DNA of 41,108 bases from Flavobacteriaceae bacterium (GTDB lineage: Bacteria > Bacteroidota > Bacteroidia > Flavobacteriales > Flavobacteriaceae), in the NCBI GenBank assembly GCA_947452415.1, contig CANGCT010000010.1, positions 1-41,108 on the forward strand, written 5' to 3'. Every line of letters starts with the position of its first letter. Within the stretch, counting starts at the first letter, position 1. Of the stretch, positions 16,239 to 24,003 are shown in pieces. The translations under genes and the position numbers were made by a program. Below the pieces are notes generated by a model that was not told the DNA's origin, did not search any database, and was given only the letters and a program-made list of their open reading frames with translations.

Positions 16239-18665
16239 ATGTTGAAATTACCATCTACTCTTTCAATTTTCCTTTTATTAATAAGTTGCTTAGCCTATTC
16301 ACAAACTCCTAAAAAAAGTTTGCATACCAAATTTTGTGACGAAAAAATTACAGTTGACGGCAAACTAAATGAAGGAATTTGGGCAAATGCTGAAATTGCA
16401 ACCAATTTCACCATGACTTCACCTGATAATGGAAAGCCAGAATCTAAAGAACATAAAACAGAAGTTAAGGTTGTTTATGATAACGATGCTATTTACATAG
16501 GAGCCGTTTTATACGACAATGAACCAACTAAAATTAGAAAAGAATTAACCTCTAGAGACAATTGGGCTACTGCCGATATGTTTGCTGTTTATCTTAATGG
16601 TTATAACGACAGCCAACAAGAATCCCGATTTATTGTTAGTGCTGCTGGGGTGCAACTCGACTGCATTTACACCAACAATAATGGGGAAGATTATTCATGG
16701 AATGCCATCTGGGATAGTCATGTAGAAATTACCAACTACGGCTGGGTGGTTGAAATGAAAATCCCTTATGCTGCAGTTCGTTTTTCTTCAGATAAAAAAC
16801 AAACTTGGGGATTGAATTTCTTTAGAGATGTGAGCCGTGACCGCCAGCAATTCAGTTGGAATTTAATTGACAATAAAATTAATAATGAAAGCGTTCAGGC
16901 CGGAGTTTTGGATGGTATTGAAAATATAGAAACCCCTACCCGATTGTTTTTAATTCCGTATTCTTCCTATTATGTAAATAGTTCAAAAGAACAAACTACT
17001 GGAAAACTCAAGGGTGGATTGGATATTAAATACGGCATAAACGATGCTTTTACTTTGGATGCTATTATGGTTCCAGATTTTGGACAAACTGTATTCGACA
17101 ATGTAGTATTAAATCTTAGTCCGTTCGAGCAGCAATTTGGAGAAAACCGTCCTTTCTTTACCGAAGGAACCGACTTGTTTAATAAAGGTGGTGTTTTTTA
17201 TTCCCGACGAATTGGTGGCGGGCCTTCTACTTCTGCTAATTTAGAAACTAATGAAGAATTCACAAAAAATCCAGCAACCGTTAACCTTTTAAACGCTTTG
17301 AAAATTTCTGGAAGAACCAAAAGCGGTTTGGGAATTGGAGTGTTAAATGCAGTTACTGATAAAACATTTGCCGAAATAAAAAACACGATTACAGGAGCAG
17401 AACGAAAAGAACTAGTAGAACCTTTAGCCAATTATAATGTGTTGGTTTTGAACCAACGTTTTAGAAAAAACTCCTCGATTTCCCTTGCAAACACTAACGT
17501 AACCCGAAATGGTGAGTTTCGGGATGCCAATGTTTCTGCTTTGGTTTTCGATTTGAATACTGAAAAAAACACCTACAATGTTTCTGGAGATTATAAATAC
17601 AGTTATGTAAATGATTTTGGTGCTTCAGAAAACAAAAAAGGGCATGAAATGTCTATTAATTTAGCAGAAACAAGTGGTAAATTTAGATATTCAATAGGAT
17701 CCGAATACTATTCTAAAGATTATGATCCGAACGATTTAGGTATTAATTACCAAACCCACTACCATGATTTATACTCAAACCAAAGTTACCGTATATTAAA
17801 ACCAACCAAACACTATAATAGTTATTATGTTAGTTTAAATCAGTACCTAGAATTTGATAACCGAACCGACCGATTACAAAATGCAAATTTCAATTTAAGC
17901 ATTAATTCCAATGATACGAAAAATGATTATTATGGATACGGATTTAGTGCACGGCCTGTTAAAATTTCGGATTTTTACGAGCCAAGATCCGATTTTGAAA
18001 TGAAATACGTTCTGCAACCCGAATTTGTAAATCCGTGGTTTTATCTTTCAACCAATTACAACCGAAAATTTGCAGTCGATTTTAATCCGTCTTTTTCTAT
18101 TATCAATGAGAAAAACAGATACAATCTTAATGCTTCGGTTACTCCAAGATACCGTTTTAGCGATAAATTCTCTTTGAGTTATTCGTTTTCCTATAATTAC
18201 CAAAACAACAATGTAGGTTGGGTAGCATTTGACAATAACAGCAACACTATTTTTGCTAGAAGAAATAGAACCACTTACAGCAACACTTTACAAGGGAAAT
18301 ATTCTATAAATAATGTAATGAACTTCAATTTATCCGTGCGTCATTATTGGAGTTACGCCTTGAATAATAAATTCATGACCTTGCAAGATAACGGCATCCT
18401 AACCGATAATACGGTCTATACTACCAACCAAGACCGATATTATAATTCATGGAATCTCGATTTGTCTTATTCTTGGTGGTTTGCCCCTGGAAGTCAAATT
18501 TCTGTTTTGTACCGAAATAGTTCTACTTATTATCCCGATGCAGATTTTAGTCAAAATTATGCGCAAAATTTCAAGAGTGTGTTTCGTCCTGAAAGTTTAA
18601 ACAATGTGCTTTCTATTAGCATTCGGTACTTTATTGATTACAACAGAGCAAAACGCTGGTTTTAA
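16239..18665 (+). CDS. Outer membrane protein with CBM9-like domain and beta-barrel (DUF5916-like)
   Basis: From the ATG at 16239 the 808-residue product has a signal peptide ending in LAYSQ. A CBM9/DOMON-like sandwich follows at about 25-220 (ITVDGKLNEGIWANAE, AIYIGAVLYDNEP, WVVEMKIPYAAVRFS). The long C-terminal part has alternating aromatic/polar strands (YSFSYNYQNNN, FNLSVRHYWSY, LDLSYSWWF) that look like an outer-membrane barrel. The FGENRPFFTEGTDLF block near residue 310 is characteristic of the DUF5916 family. The function is not established; envelope glycan or ligand binding is a guess from the CBM9 fold. Confidence 0.82.
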   Translation: MLKLPSTLSIFLLLISCLAYSQTPKKSLHTKFCDEKITVDGKLNEGIWANAEIATNFTMTSPDNGKPESKEHKTEVKVVYDNDAIYIGAVLYDNEPTKIRKELTSRDNWATADMFAVYLNGYNDSQQESRFIVSAAGVQLDCIYTNNNGEDYSWNAIWDSHVEITNYGWVVEMKIPYAAVRFSSDKKQTWGLNFFRDVSRDRQQFSWNLIDNKINNESVQAGVLDGIENIETPTRLFLIPYSSYYVNSSKEQTTGKLKGGLDIKYGINDAFTLDAIMVPDFGQTVFDNVVLNLSPFEQQFGENRPFFTEGTDLFNKGGVFYSRRIGGGPSTSANLETNEEFTKNPATVNLLNALKISGRTKSGLGIGVLNAVTDKTFAEIKNTITGAERKELVEPLANYNVLVLNQRFRKNSSISLANTNVTRNGEFRDANVSALVFDLNTEKNTYNVSGDYKYSYVNDFGASENKKGHEMSINLAETSGKFRYSIGSEYYSKDYDPNDLGINYQTHYHDLYSNQSYRILKPTKHYNSYYVSLNQYLEFDNRTDRLQNANFNLSINSNDTKNDYYGYGFSARPVKISDFYEPRSDFEMKYVLQPEFVNPWFYLSTNYNRKFAVDFNPSFSIINEKNRYNLNASVTPRYRFSDKFSLSYSFSYNYQNNNVGWVAFDNNSNTIFARRNRTTYSNTLQGKYSINNVMNFNLSVRHYWSYALNNKFMTLQDNGILTDNTVYTTNQDRYYNSWNLDLSYSWWFAPGSQISVLYRNSSTYYPDADFSQNYAQNFKSVFRPESLNNVLSISIRYFIDYNRAKRWF

Positions 18666-18752
18666 AACTAATATATTCGTAAAGACTAAAACGATTTCGT
18701 TATTTTTAGTTAAAATTACCTGCTACTTCCTAAATGCGATTTTGCAAATGAG

Positions 18753-18760
18753 TATCTTTG
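18753..18760 (+). promoter_or_regulatory. -7 element (TATCTTTG) for gpmI
   Basis: TATCTTTG lies 16 bases before the gpmI ATG at 18777. A well spaced -33 TTG is not seen. Confidence 0.5.
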
Positions 18761-18776
18761 TAAAAATTTAAATCTC

Positions 18777-20294
18777 ATGAACAAGAAAGTAATTTTAATG
18801 ATTCTAGACGGATGGGGTAAATCGCCCGATCCAAAAGTATCTGCTATAGATAATGCCACTATTCCTTTTATAAATAGTTTATATACCAAATATCCTAGCG
18901 CCCAACTAAGAACTGATGGTTTGAATGTTGGTTTACCCGAAGGACAAATGGGAAATTCAGAAGTGGGACACATGAACTTGGGTGCCGGACGAATTGTGTA
19001 CCAAGATTTGGCTAAAATAAATTTGGCGGTTCAAAACAAAACCATGAACCAAGAAAAGCCTCTTTTGGATGCTTTTCAATATGCCAAAGACCACAATAAA
19101 AAAGTACATTTTTTAGGATTAGTTTCTAATGGAGGTGTGCACTCACATACTTCCCATTTATACGGATTGTTGGATGCTGCCAAAGACTTTGGTTTGCAAA
19201 AAGTATTCGTACATGCCTTTACCGACGGTCGCGATGTAGACCCAAAATCGGCTGCTTTGGATATTGCCAATTTAGAAAATCACATGAAAGATTCTAATGC
19301 GAAAATTGCAACCCTAATTGGTCGTTATTACGCTATGGATCGCGATAAACGTTGGGAAAGAGTAAAATTGGCTTACGACTTATTGGTAGAAAACGAAGGG
19401 ACTCCTTCTACCAATGCGGTAGAAAGTATCCAAAAAAGTTATACCGAAAATATAACCGATGAATTCTTGCAACCTATTGTTATGTTGGATGCCAATGGCG
19501 TGCCATTAGCAAAAATAGAAGAAGACGATGTAGTTATTTTCTTCAATTTCCGAACCGATAGAGGCCGGGAGTTGACCGAAGTGCTTTCGCAAAAAGATAT
19601 GCACGAGTTCAACATGCACAAAATGAATTTGTATTATGTTACCATGACCAATTATGATGATACGTACCAAAACGTTCATGTAATTTATGATAAAGACAAC
19701 CTTACCGAAACGCTAGGGGAAATTTTAGAAAAGGCTGGGAAAACCCAAATTCGTATTGCTGAAACCGAAAAATACCCACACGTTACCTTTTTCTTTTCTG
19801 GAGGAAGAGAGATTCCGTTTGTAGGAGAAACCCGAATTTTAAGAAATTCTCCAAAAGTAGCCACCTACGATTTACAACCCGAAATGAGTGCCTTTGAATT
19901 GAAAGATGCTTTAATTCCTGAACTTAAAAAAGGGGAAGTAGATTTTGTATGTCTTAATTTTGCCAATGGTGATATGGTTGGACATACTGGCGTAATGGCT
20001 GCTGCAATAAAAGCCTGCGAAGCGGTAGATGCTTGTGTAAAAGAAGTTATTGAGGCGGCTCTTGAAAACAATTACACTACAATAATCATTGCCGACCATG
20101 GAAATTGCGAAACGATGATTAACCCGGATGGTTCCCCAAATACGGCGCATACCACCAACCCTGTGCCAATTATTTTGGTAGACAAAGAATTGAAAACCAT
20201 TCACGATGGCGTTCTTGGGGATATCGCTCCTACTATTTTAGAATTAATGGGAGTTGCTAAACCAGAAGTAATGACAAGACACTCGTTGTTGTAA
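18777..20294 (+). CDS. gpmI: 2,3-bisphosphoglycerate-independent phosphoglycerate mutase
   Basis: The 505-residue Mn-dependent glycolytic enzyme interconverts 3- and 2-phosphoglycerate. D11 in MILDGWG and the phosphoserine nucleophile S61 in MGNSEVGH are present, as are HAFTDGRDVDP, RYYAMDRD, FFNFRTDRGRE, and the alkaline-phosphatase-fold metal motifs NGDMVGHTG and ADHGNCE. The length is normal and the gene looks intact. Its last 31 bases (20263-20293) occur again at 23940-23970, so its current 3' end may have been supplied by an integrating element. It has its own -7 box and terminator. Confidence 0.96.
   Translation: MNKKVILMILDGWGKSPDPKVSAIDNATIPFINSLYTKYPSAQLRTDGLNVGLPEGQMGNSEVGHMNLGAGRIVYQDLAKINLAVQNKTMNQEKPLLDAFQYAKDHNKKVHFLGLVSNGGVHSHTSHLYGLLDAAKDFGLQKVFVHAFTDGRDVDPKSAALDIANLENHMKDSNAKIATLIGRYYAMDRDKRWERVKLAYDLLVENEGTPSTNAVESIQKSYTENITDEFLQPIVMLDANGVPLAKIEEDDVVIFFNFRTDRGRELTEVLSQKDMHEFNMHKMNLYYVTMTNYDDTYQNVHVIYDKDNLTETLGEILEKAGKTQIRIAETEKYPHVTFFFSGGREIPFVGETRILRNSPKVATYDLQPEMSAFELKDALIPELKKGEVDFVCLNFANGDMVGHTGVMAAAIKACEAVDACVKEVIEAALENNYTTIIIADHGNCETMINPDGSPNTAHTTNPVPIILVDKELKTIHDGVLGDIAPTILELMGVAKPEVMTRHSLL
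20263..20293 (+). repeat. Left direct repeat (attL-like), 3' end of gpmI
   Basis: The 31 bases cover the last ten codons and most of the stop codon of gpmI. They match 23940-23970 at 30 of 31 positions with an offset of 3677. The single mismatch is CAC versus CAT, both His in the gpmI frame, and the base after the repeat makes the stop TAA here and TAG in the copy. Confidence 0.85.
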
Positions 20295-20308
20295 AATATA
20301 AATAGCAC

Positions 20309-20338
20309 AAAAAAAACTGGCAATTGCCAGTTTTTTTT
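20309..20338. terminator. Bidirectional terminator between gpmI and the toxin gene
   Basis: The 14-base palindrome CTGGCAATTGCCAG (20317-20330) is flanked by eight A and eight T. It lies between convergent genes, just inside the island. Confidence 0.88.
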
Positions 20339-20624
20339 ATAAAGTAAATTTAACTAAATCTTGATAATTATTCCAAAATCGAAGTAGTTCTATTTGGTCA
20401 TTTTCATATCTATAATAAAGAGTGATTTGTTTTAAAACAGGAACTTGGTAAATATTTTTATAGGAAGTTGACCTAAAGGAAACATTACTTTTAGCAAGTA
20501 AATCGATGAGTTCATCTACCTTATCCATAAAGTTGTAGACTTCGTTAAGTGTCCACTCTCTTTCTAAATATTCAATATTGTTCCAATAATCGATTTTCGC
20601 TATTTTCGACCAAGAAATCTTCAT
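20337..20624 (-). CDS. RelE/ParE-family toxin-like protein
   Basis: The 95-residue protein has the small toxin layout: ISWSKIAKIDYWNNIEYLEREW, helices with MDKVDELIDLLA, a hairpin ending PVLKQITLYYRYENDQIELLRFWNN. It resembles the toxin at 6536-6844 in pattern and in the FWNN near the C-terminus, but is clearly diverged. The antitoxin gene lies six bases upstream. The mode of action (mRNA cleavage or gyrase poisoning) is not readable. It is the first gene inside the left end of the putative island. Confidence 0.8.
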   Translation of the reverse strand: MKISWSKIAKIDYWNNIEYLEREWTLNEVYNFMDKVDELIDLLAKSNVSFRSTSYKNIYQVPVLKQITLYYRYENDQIELLRFWNNYQDLVKFTL

Positions 20625-20630
20625 TAGGCT

Positions 20631-20873
20631 TTATCTATTATAAAGGTGCGGGAAACGTATTTTAGTTTCTTCCATTACAGAATTGTGAGGAGTAGTACCT
20701 TCTTTTCCTATAGATTTTAAGGCTTCGTCTATAGCATTTTTTTGTTCGTTTGACAATAAACAAACATCAGACACCATCATGGATTTAATTTGCTCGATAA
20801 GAGAATTATCTTGTAATTGATTAATCCAGTTGATTATATTTATCTTATCAGTTTGTAATTGTTGTGTTTCCAT
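20631..20873 (-). CDS. Antitoxin of the RelE/ParE-type pair
   Basis: The 80-residue acidic protein has an N-terminal helical part and a C-terminus reading NEQKNAIDEALKSIGKEGT, then VMEETKIRFPHLYNR. The tail is typical of Bacteroidota antitoxins that sit before RelE/ParE toxins. It is six bases upstream of its toxin and behind a well-formed promoter. It differs from the antitoxin at 6309-6539, so the two systems are unlikely to cross-neutralise, though that is inference. Confidence 0.78.
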   Translation of the reverse strand: METQQLQTDKINIINWINQLQDNSLIEQIKSMMVSDVCLLSNEQKNAIDEALKSIGKEGTTPHNSVMEETKIRFPHLYNR

Positions 20874-20932
20874 TCTTTTTTAATTTAAAACTACCTTCCG
20901 TTTTCACTAATATGCTGTAAACGAATACATCA

Positions 20933-20963
20933 CAAAGTTATACAAAAAACATAAATAATACAA
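20933..20963 (-). promoter_or_regulatory. Promoter of the second toxin-antitoxin pair
   Basis: On the minus strand TTG (20963-20961), a 20-base spacer and TAACTTTG (20940-20933) match the consensus. The leader before the antitoxin ATG is about 55 bases. Confidence 0.6.
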
Positions 20964-21037
20964 TAGGATTTACTTCCCTATTTATGAGATTCCTACTGTA
21001 ATGGAATTTATTCGTACTGTAGGAAGAACCTAAAGAA

Positions 21038-21388
21038 TTATTTATCTTGTAACAATTTCATTAATTGGATTTGCTCTTTAAGAGACTGAATCGTTTCTTC
21101 GTATTGTTGAATTAATTTGTCTGGAATATTAATATGATTTATTCCAATATAGCCATCTTGTTTACAATTGTTAAAAACCTGCTTATCATCAAAACCCAAT
21201 ACTTCCATAGAACCAACACCTAATGCCTCCGAAATTTCATTTAACCTATTGATGGTTAATTGCGTTTCTCCCGATTCTATCTTGCTATACGCCCGAGTAG
21301 ATAAACCCAACTTTTGCGCCACAAATTCTTGTGTAATATTCTTCAACTCTCTTATTTGTTTGATCTTTATTTCTGCTTGTTGTATCAT
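21038..21388 (-). CDS. XRE-family helix-turn-helix regulator with a C-terminal coiled coil
   Basis: The 116-residue protein begins with an HTH_3 domain at about residues 8-65: IKQIRELKNITQEFVAQKLGL, STRAYSKIESGETQL and INRLNEISEALG. A C-terminal helix (QYEETIQSLKEQIQLMKLLQ) should form a coiled coil for dimerisation. It is a lone cytoplasmic DNA-binding protein. It lies between the toxin pair and the FISUMP pseudogene inside the island, and could control island genes, but no operator repeats were identified. TAATTTTG at 21415-21408 is a possible -7 box. Confidence 0.88.
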   Translation of the reverse strand: MIQQAEIKIKQIRELKNITQEFVAQKLGLSTRAYSKIESGETQLTINRLNEISEALGVGSMEVLGFDDKQVFNNCKQDGYIGINHINIPDKLIQQYEETIQSLKEQIQLMKLLQDK

Positions 21389-21540
21389 GATAAAAGTTTT
21401 AATAGTTCAAAATTAGACGTTTTTATTCAATTAAAGAAATATTTAGAGATATTTTTTTTGGTAGTAAATTGTAATTTTGTAGGAATTTTACGTAATTACA
21501 AATATTTCCATACTAAATTTAATATAATTATTACTAAACA

Positions 21541-22524
21541 ATGTCTATCATGAAAAAAACAATCATTTTTTTATCCATAATTTTTGCTTTTATAACATTA
21601 TTCGGATGCTCTTCAAGTAATGATTCTAGTGAAAATTCTTCTACTACGACAGTCCCGATGACTCCAACAGGTTTAACAGGAACTTTGTTATCAGGATCCC
21701 AAATTAATTTGTCTTGGACGGATAACTCAATTGATTAAACAGGGTTTAAAATTGAACGAAAAACGGGAACAGGTACTTTTGAAATGGTGGGATATACATC
21801 GACTGGTATTGTTACTTTTAAAGATACTGGTTTAATTGTAAATACTCCATACACTTACAGAGTAAATTCCTATAATTCAAATGGAAACTCAATAACATAT
21901 ACTAATGAAATTACTTTAACCACAACGGTACCAACCGCATTGAATATTACAGGTCCAACAGTAACTGATGTAGATGGAAATGTATATCAAACAGTTACTA
22001 ATGGTAATCAAAATTGGACGAAATCTAATCTAAATGTTTCTCATTATCGCAATGGAGATGTTATACCACAAGTAACAGATCCTTCAGTATGGTCAAATTT
22101 AACTACAGGTGCTTGGTGCTATTACGCTAATACCACATTAAATGGTACAACTTACGGAAAGCTATATAATTGGTATGCTGTAAATGACTCTAGAGGAATT
22201 TCCCCAATAGGCTATCATATTCCTTCTAACGAGGAATGGGATGTATTAACAAGTTTTTTATCCTCACTATTACCTAATGAAGCAGTTGGAGATAATATGA
22301 AAAAAAACACTTTGAATCATAGTGGTTTTACTGGAATTATGGGGGGATTTCGTGGTTATGCTGGCGAATTTTATAGTGTAGAAATTAATGGACAATGGTG
22401 GAGTAATTCAGAACTTAATCAAACAGCAGCTTAGTACTTTTTCCTAAACAGTAATTATTCAGGAACAGACATGAATTACTATAATAAAACATATGGTTTT
22501 TCTATTCGTTGTATTAAAGACTAA
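21541..22524 (+). pseudogene. FISUMP/FN3-domain lipoprotein gene disrupted by two in-frame stop codons
   Basis: One continuous frame runs from the ATG at 21541 (or 21550) to the TAA at 22522-22524 with no frameshift. It is interrupted by TAA at 21736-21738 and TAG at 22432-22434. It would encode a lipoprotein (lipobox LFGC), a fibronectin type III domain (PTGLTGTLLSGSQINLSWTD, then TGFKIERKTGTG) and a FISUMP domain (VTDVDGNVYQTV, LYNWYAV, PIGYHIPSNEEW, YGFSIRCIKD). Family context suggests Glu (GAA to TAA) and Trp (TGG to TAG) were lost by single substitutions. A TAATTTTG at 21472-21479 is a possible old -7 box. Such proteins are surface lipoproteins of unknown role. Confidence 0.85.
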
Positions 22525-22532
22525 ATTTATTA

Positions 22533-22662
22533 CCCCGCTATCCGAAGTCTCCTGACTTCGGATCAATAAAACTTTAGCACGGATATGTGCCTATTATCCC
22601 CGCTATCCGAAGTCTCCTGACTTCGGATCAATAAAACGTTAGCACGGATATGTGCCTATTAT
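22533..22662. repeat. Tandem pair of 65-base palindromic repeat units
   Basis: Units at 22533-22597 and 22598-22662 differ at one base or so. Each has a perfect hairpin CCGAAGTC-TCCT-GACTTCGG (22542-22561 and 22607-22626), then ATCAATAAAAC, then a second small hairpin GCAC/GTGC. They look like a dispersed REP-like element. Confidence 0.85.
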
Positions 22663-22684
22663 CCGCACTATCGCAGTTTAAATC

Positions 22685-22772
22685 TTAGTAAAACTTTGTG
22701 CTTCTTGGAGTCCTTTGCGAAAGAGCTTTATACTGTAACACAAAGAGCCACAAAGCTTGCACAAAGTAACAG
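22685..22772. repeat. CACAAAG-type repeat cluster remnant
   Basis: Short motifs CTTTGTG, CTTTGCG and CACAAAG occur several times in opposing orientation (for example near 22694, 22714, 22739 and 22761). The same motif family surrounds the GxxExxY gene at 26545-27105. No coding capacity here is convincing; an open frame of 74 codons at 22696-22920 has no recognisable features and is not called. Confidence 0.5.
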
Positions 22773-22926
22773 AAAGGTTTTACTTATTGAAATAACAGAA
22801 ACCATCAAAAGTGATTTTGGTGGTTTTTTTATGTTTTGTTTGGGATTCTTCCTTCATCAGAAGGACAACTTGAAGCAGAAGTTTCTTAGAAATAGTGCCT
22901 CTATTCAATACCATTGCTAACTAGCA

Positions 22927-22965
22927 CCCGCTATCCGAAGTCTCCTGACTTCGGATCAATAAAAC
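22927..22965. repeat. Third copy of the palindromic repeat core
   Basis: The 39 bases repeat the first part of the 65-base unit, with the same hairpin at 22935-22954. The second half is degenerate (CGCACGGTTATATACC). Confidence 0.8.
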
Positions 22966-23075
22966 CGCACGGTTATATACCCTCAACGAAAGCAGATATA
23001 CTATTACTATTATGAGATTTATCCTACGTTGGATGCCAATGCTGGGGAGATATTGTTAAATTTTAGTTCATTGTA
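22966..23075. other. Non-coding remainder of the 22525-23126 intergenic stretch
   Basis: Apart from the listed repeats and the promoter at 23076-23105, no gene is seen in this 600-base gap. Around 22998-23060 one frame reads YYYYEIYPTLDANAGEILLN before a stop, which may be a leftover protein C-terminus, but this is weak. Confidence 0.3.
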
Positions 23076-23105
23076 TTGTTATTTTTAATGATTAATTTAC
23101 TTTTG
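23076..23105 (+). promoter_or_regulatory. Promoter of the small ORF/GNAT pair
   Basis: TTG at 23076-23078, a 19-base spacer and TACTTTTG at 23098-23105 match the consensus, 21 bases before the ATG at 23127. Confidence 0.65.
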
Positions 23106-23126
23106 CATTAATAAACTAATTCAATT

Positions 23127-23282
23127 ATGGCTATTGCAATCAAATCAATACCTGTTTTAAGAGACAAACCAGCACAAGTTTTTACTTCGGCAGTTGCTTT
23201 AAATACTGCAAAAAAATCTTCTGTAGATTTTTCTAAGCAATCCGTTGTTGCGTCTAAAATTTTAGCGAAAGCGAAAATATAA
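23127..23282 (+). CDS. 51-residue basic protein, candidate antitoxin to the downstream GNAT
   Basis: The frame from the ATG at 23127 encodes 51 residues starting MAIAIKSIPVLRDKPAQVF and ending SKILAKAKI. It is Lys-rich, with no signal peptide and no clear ribbon-helix-helix pattern. The gene sits directly behind a consensus promoter and seven bases before the GNAT gene, so the two form an operon. Known GNAT toxins of the TacT/AtaT type are preceded by an antitoxin of about 90 residues with a DUF1778 RHH domain; this protein is shorter and looks different. The role as antitoxin is inference from context. Confidence 0.6.
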   Translation: MAIAIKSIPVLRDKPAQVFTSAVALNTAKKSSVDFSKQSVVASKILAKAKI

Positions 23283-23289
23283 TTATAAA

Positions 23290-23898
23290 TTGGGCTTTCT
23301 TCTCGAAAAATGCACGCTAAAAATCTATAACAGCGAAGTCATTAATTCTTGTCTACCTTTTGATTGCGACAATACTGATTTAAACGATTTTTTCTGTAAT
23401 TACGCCTTAAATTATTCCTCTGAATTATTGGGTAAAACCTATTGTTTTACTTTAGATGAAACTCCAGAAATTATTGTGTGTGCTTTCACTATTTCTAATG
23501 ATAGTATAAAAACATTTCTTTTACCTAATGCACGAAAGAAAAAAGTGATTCAAAACATTCCGAGACAGAAACAAATGAAATCCTATCCTGCTGTTTTAAT
23601 TGGAAGACTTGGGGTAAATAAAAACTACCGATTCCTAAAAGAGGAAACCGAAAGAACAGGCAAACAATTGATGGATTTTATTAAATCTTGGTTCATTGAT
23701 GGTTCAAATAAAACTGGCTGCCGCTTTATTGTTGTGGATTCGTACAACGAATTTGGACCATTAAAATATTATTCTGACAATGAATTTATTCCTTTATTTA
23801 GTAGTGAAGAACAAGAAAAAGAGTTTACAGGAATAGATACTAATTCCAAATTAGAAACTCGTTTAATGTATTACGATTTAATTCTATTAAAGGGTTAA
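23290..23898 (+). CDS. GNAT-family acetyltransferase, TacT/AtaT-toxin-like
   Basis: The 202-residue product has no ATG in a sensible place; a TTG at 23290, seven bases after the upstream stop, is the best start. The N-terminal pattern FDCDNTDLNDFFCNYALNY resembles the F.CG...LD.FL.. entrance of GNAT toxins that acetylate aminoacyl-tRNA. The acetyl-CoA part includes VLIGRLGVNKNYRFLKEETERTGKQL and CRFIVVDSYNEFGPLKYYSDNEF. It is longer than typical TacT. With the 51-residue partner it forms a two-gene unit at the right end of the island. A toxin role is inference; a plain acetyltransferase is the alternative. Confidence 0.72.
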   Translation: MGFLLEKCTLKIYNSEVINSCLPFDCDNTDLNDFFCNYALNYSSELLGKTYCFTLDETPEIIVCAFTISNDSIKTFLLPNARKKKVIQNIPRQKQMKSYPAVLIGRLGVNKNYRFLKEETERTGKQLMDFIKSWFIDGSNKTGCRFIVVDSYNEFGPLKYYSDNEFIPLFSSEEQEKEFTGIDTNSKLETRLMYYDLILLKG

Positions 23899-23939
23899 TT
23901 TATTATACTTTTTCTAATTAAAATTGTGCTTATTATTAA

Positions 23940-23970
23940 CAGAAGTAATGACAAGACATTCGTTGTTGTA
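23940..23970 (+). repeat. Right direct repeat (attR-like), displaced gpmI 3' end
   Basis: These 31 bases match the last codons of gpmI (20263-20293) at 30 positions and read EVMTRHSLL then TAG in the same frame. They have no coding context here, so they are a displaced gene end marking the right boundary of the island. Confidence 0.85.
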
Positions 23971-24003
23971 GACTAGTGATTTCACAAAAGACAAAACCTG
24001 TCT

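Larger units (their letters stand above)
20295..23970. mobile_element. Putative 3.7-kb accessory island inserted at the 3' end of gpmI
   Basis: The segment is bounded by a 31-base direct repeat of the gpmI 3' end. It contains only accessory material: a RelE/ParE-type pair, an XRE regulator, a FISUMP pseudogene, three copies of a palindromic repeat, and a small ORF/GNAT pair. No integrase, transposase or relaxase is visible, so it would be a remnant or a non-autonomous element. The boundary evidence is direct; the mobile interpretation is inference. Confidence 0.6.

Noticed and set aside
18685..18710. Possible terminator after the DUF5916-like gene
   Set aside because: The ACTAAAA...TTTTAGT stem is short, interrupted and AT-rich; not convincing by eye.
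21736..22434. Stop-codon readthrough or recoding in the FISUMP gene
   Set aside because: The two stops differ (TAA and TAG), no recoding structure is seen, and other genes use both as normal stops; pseudogene is simpler.
22696..22920. Open frame of 74 codons on the plus strand
   Set aside because: It runs through the CACAAAG repeat cluster, has no family resemblance, promoter or ribosome-binding context, and is flanked by palindromic repeats.
22533..22965. CRISPR array
   Set aside because: Only three units, two without any spacer, strongly palindromic and uneven spacing; no cas genes nearby.
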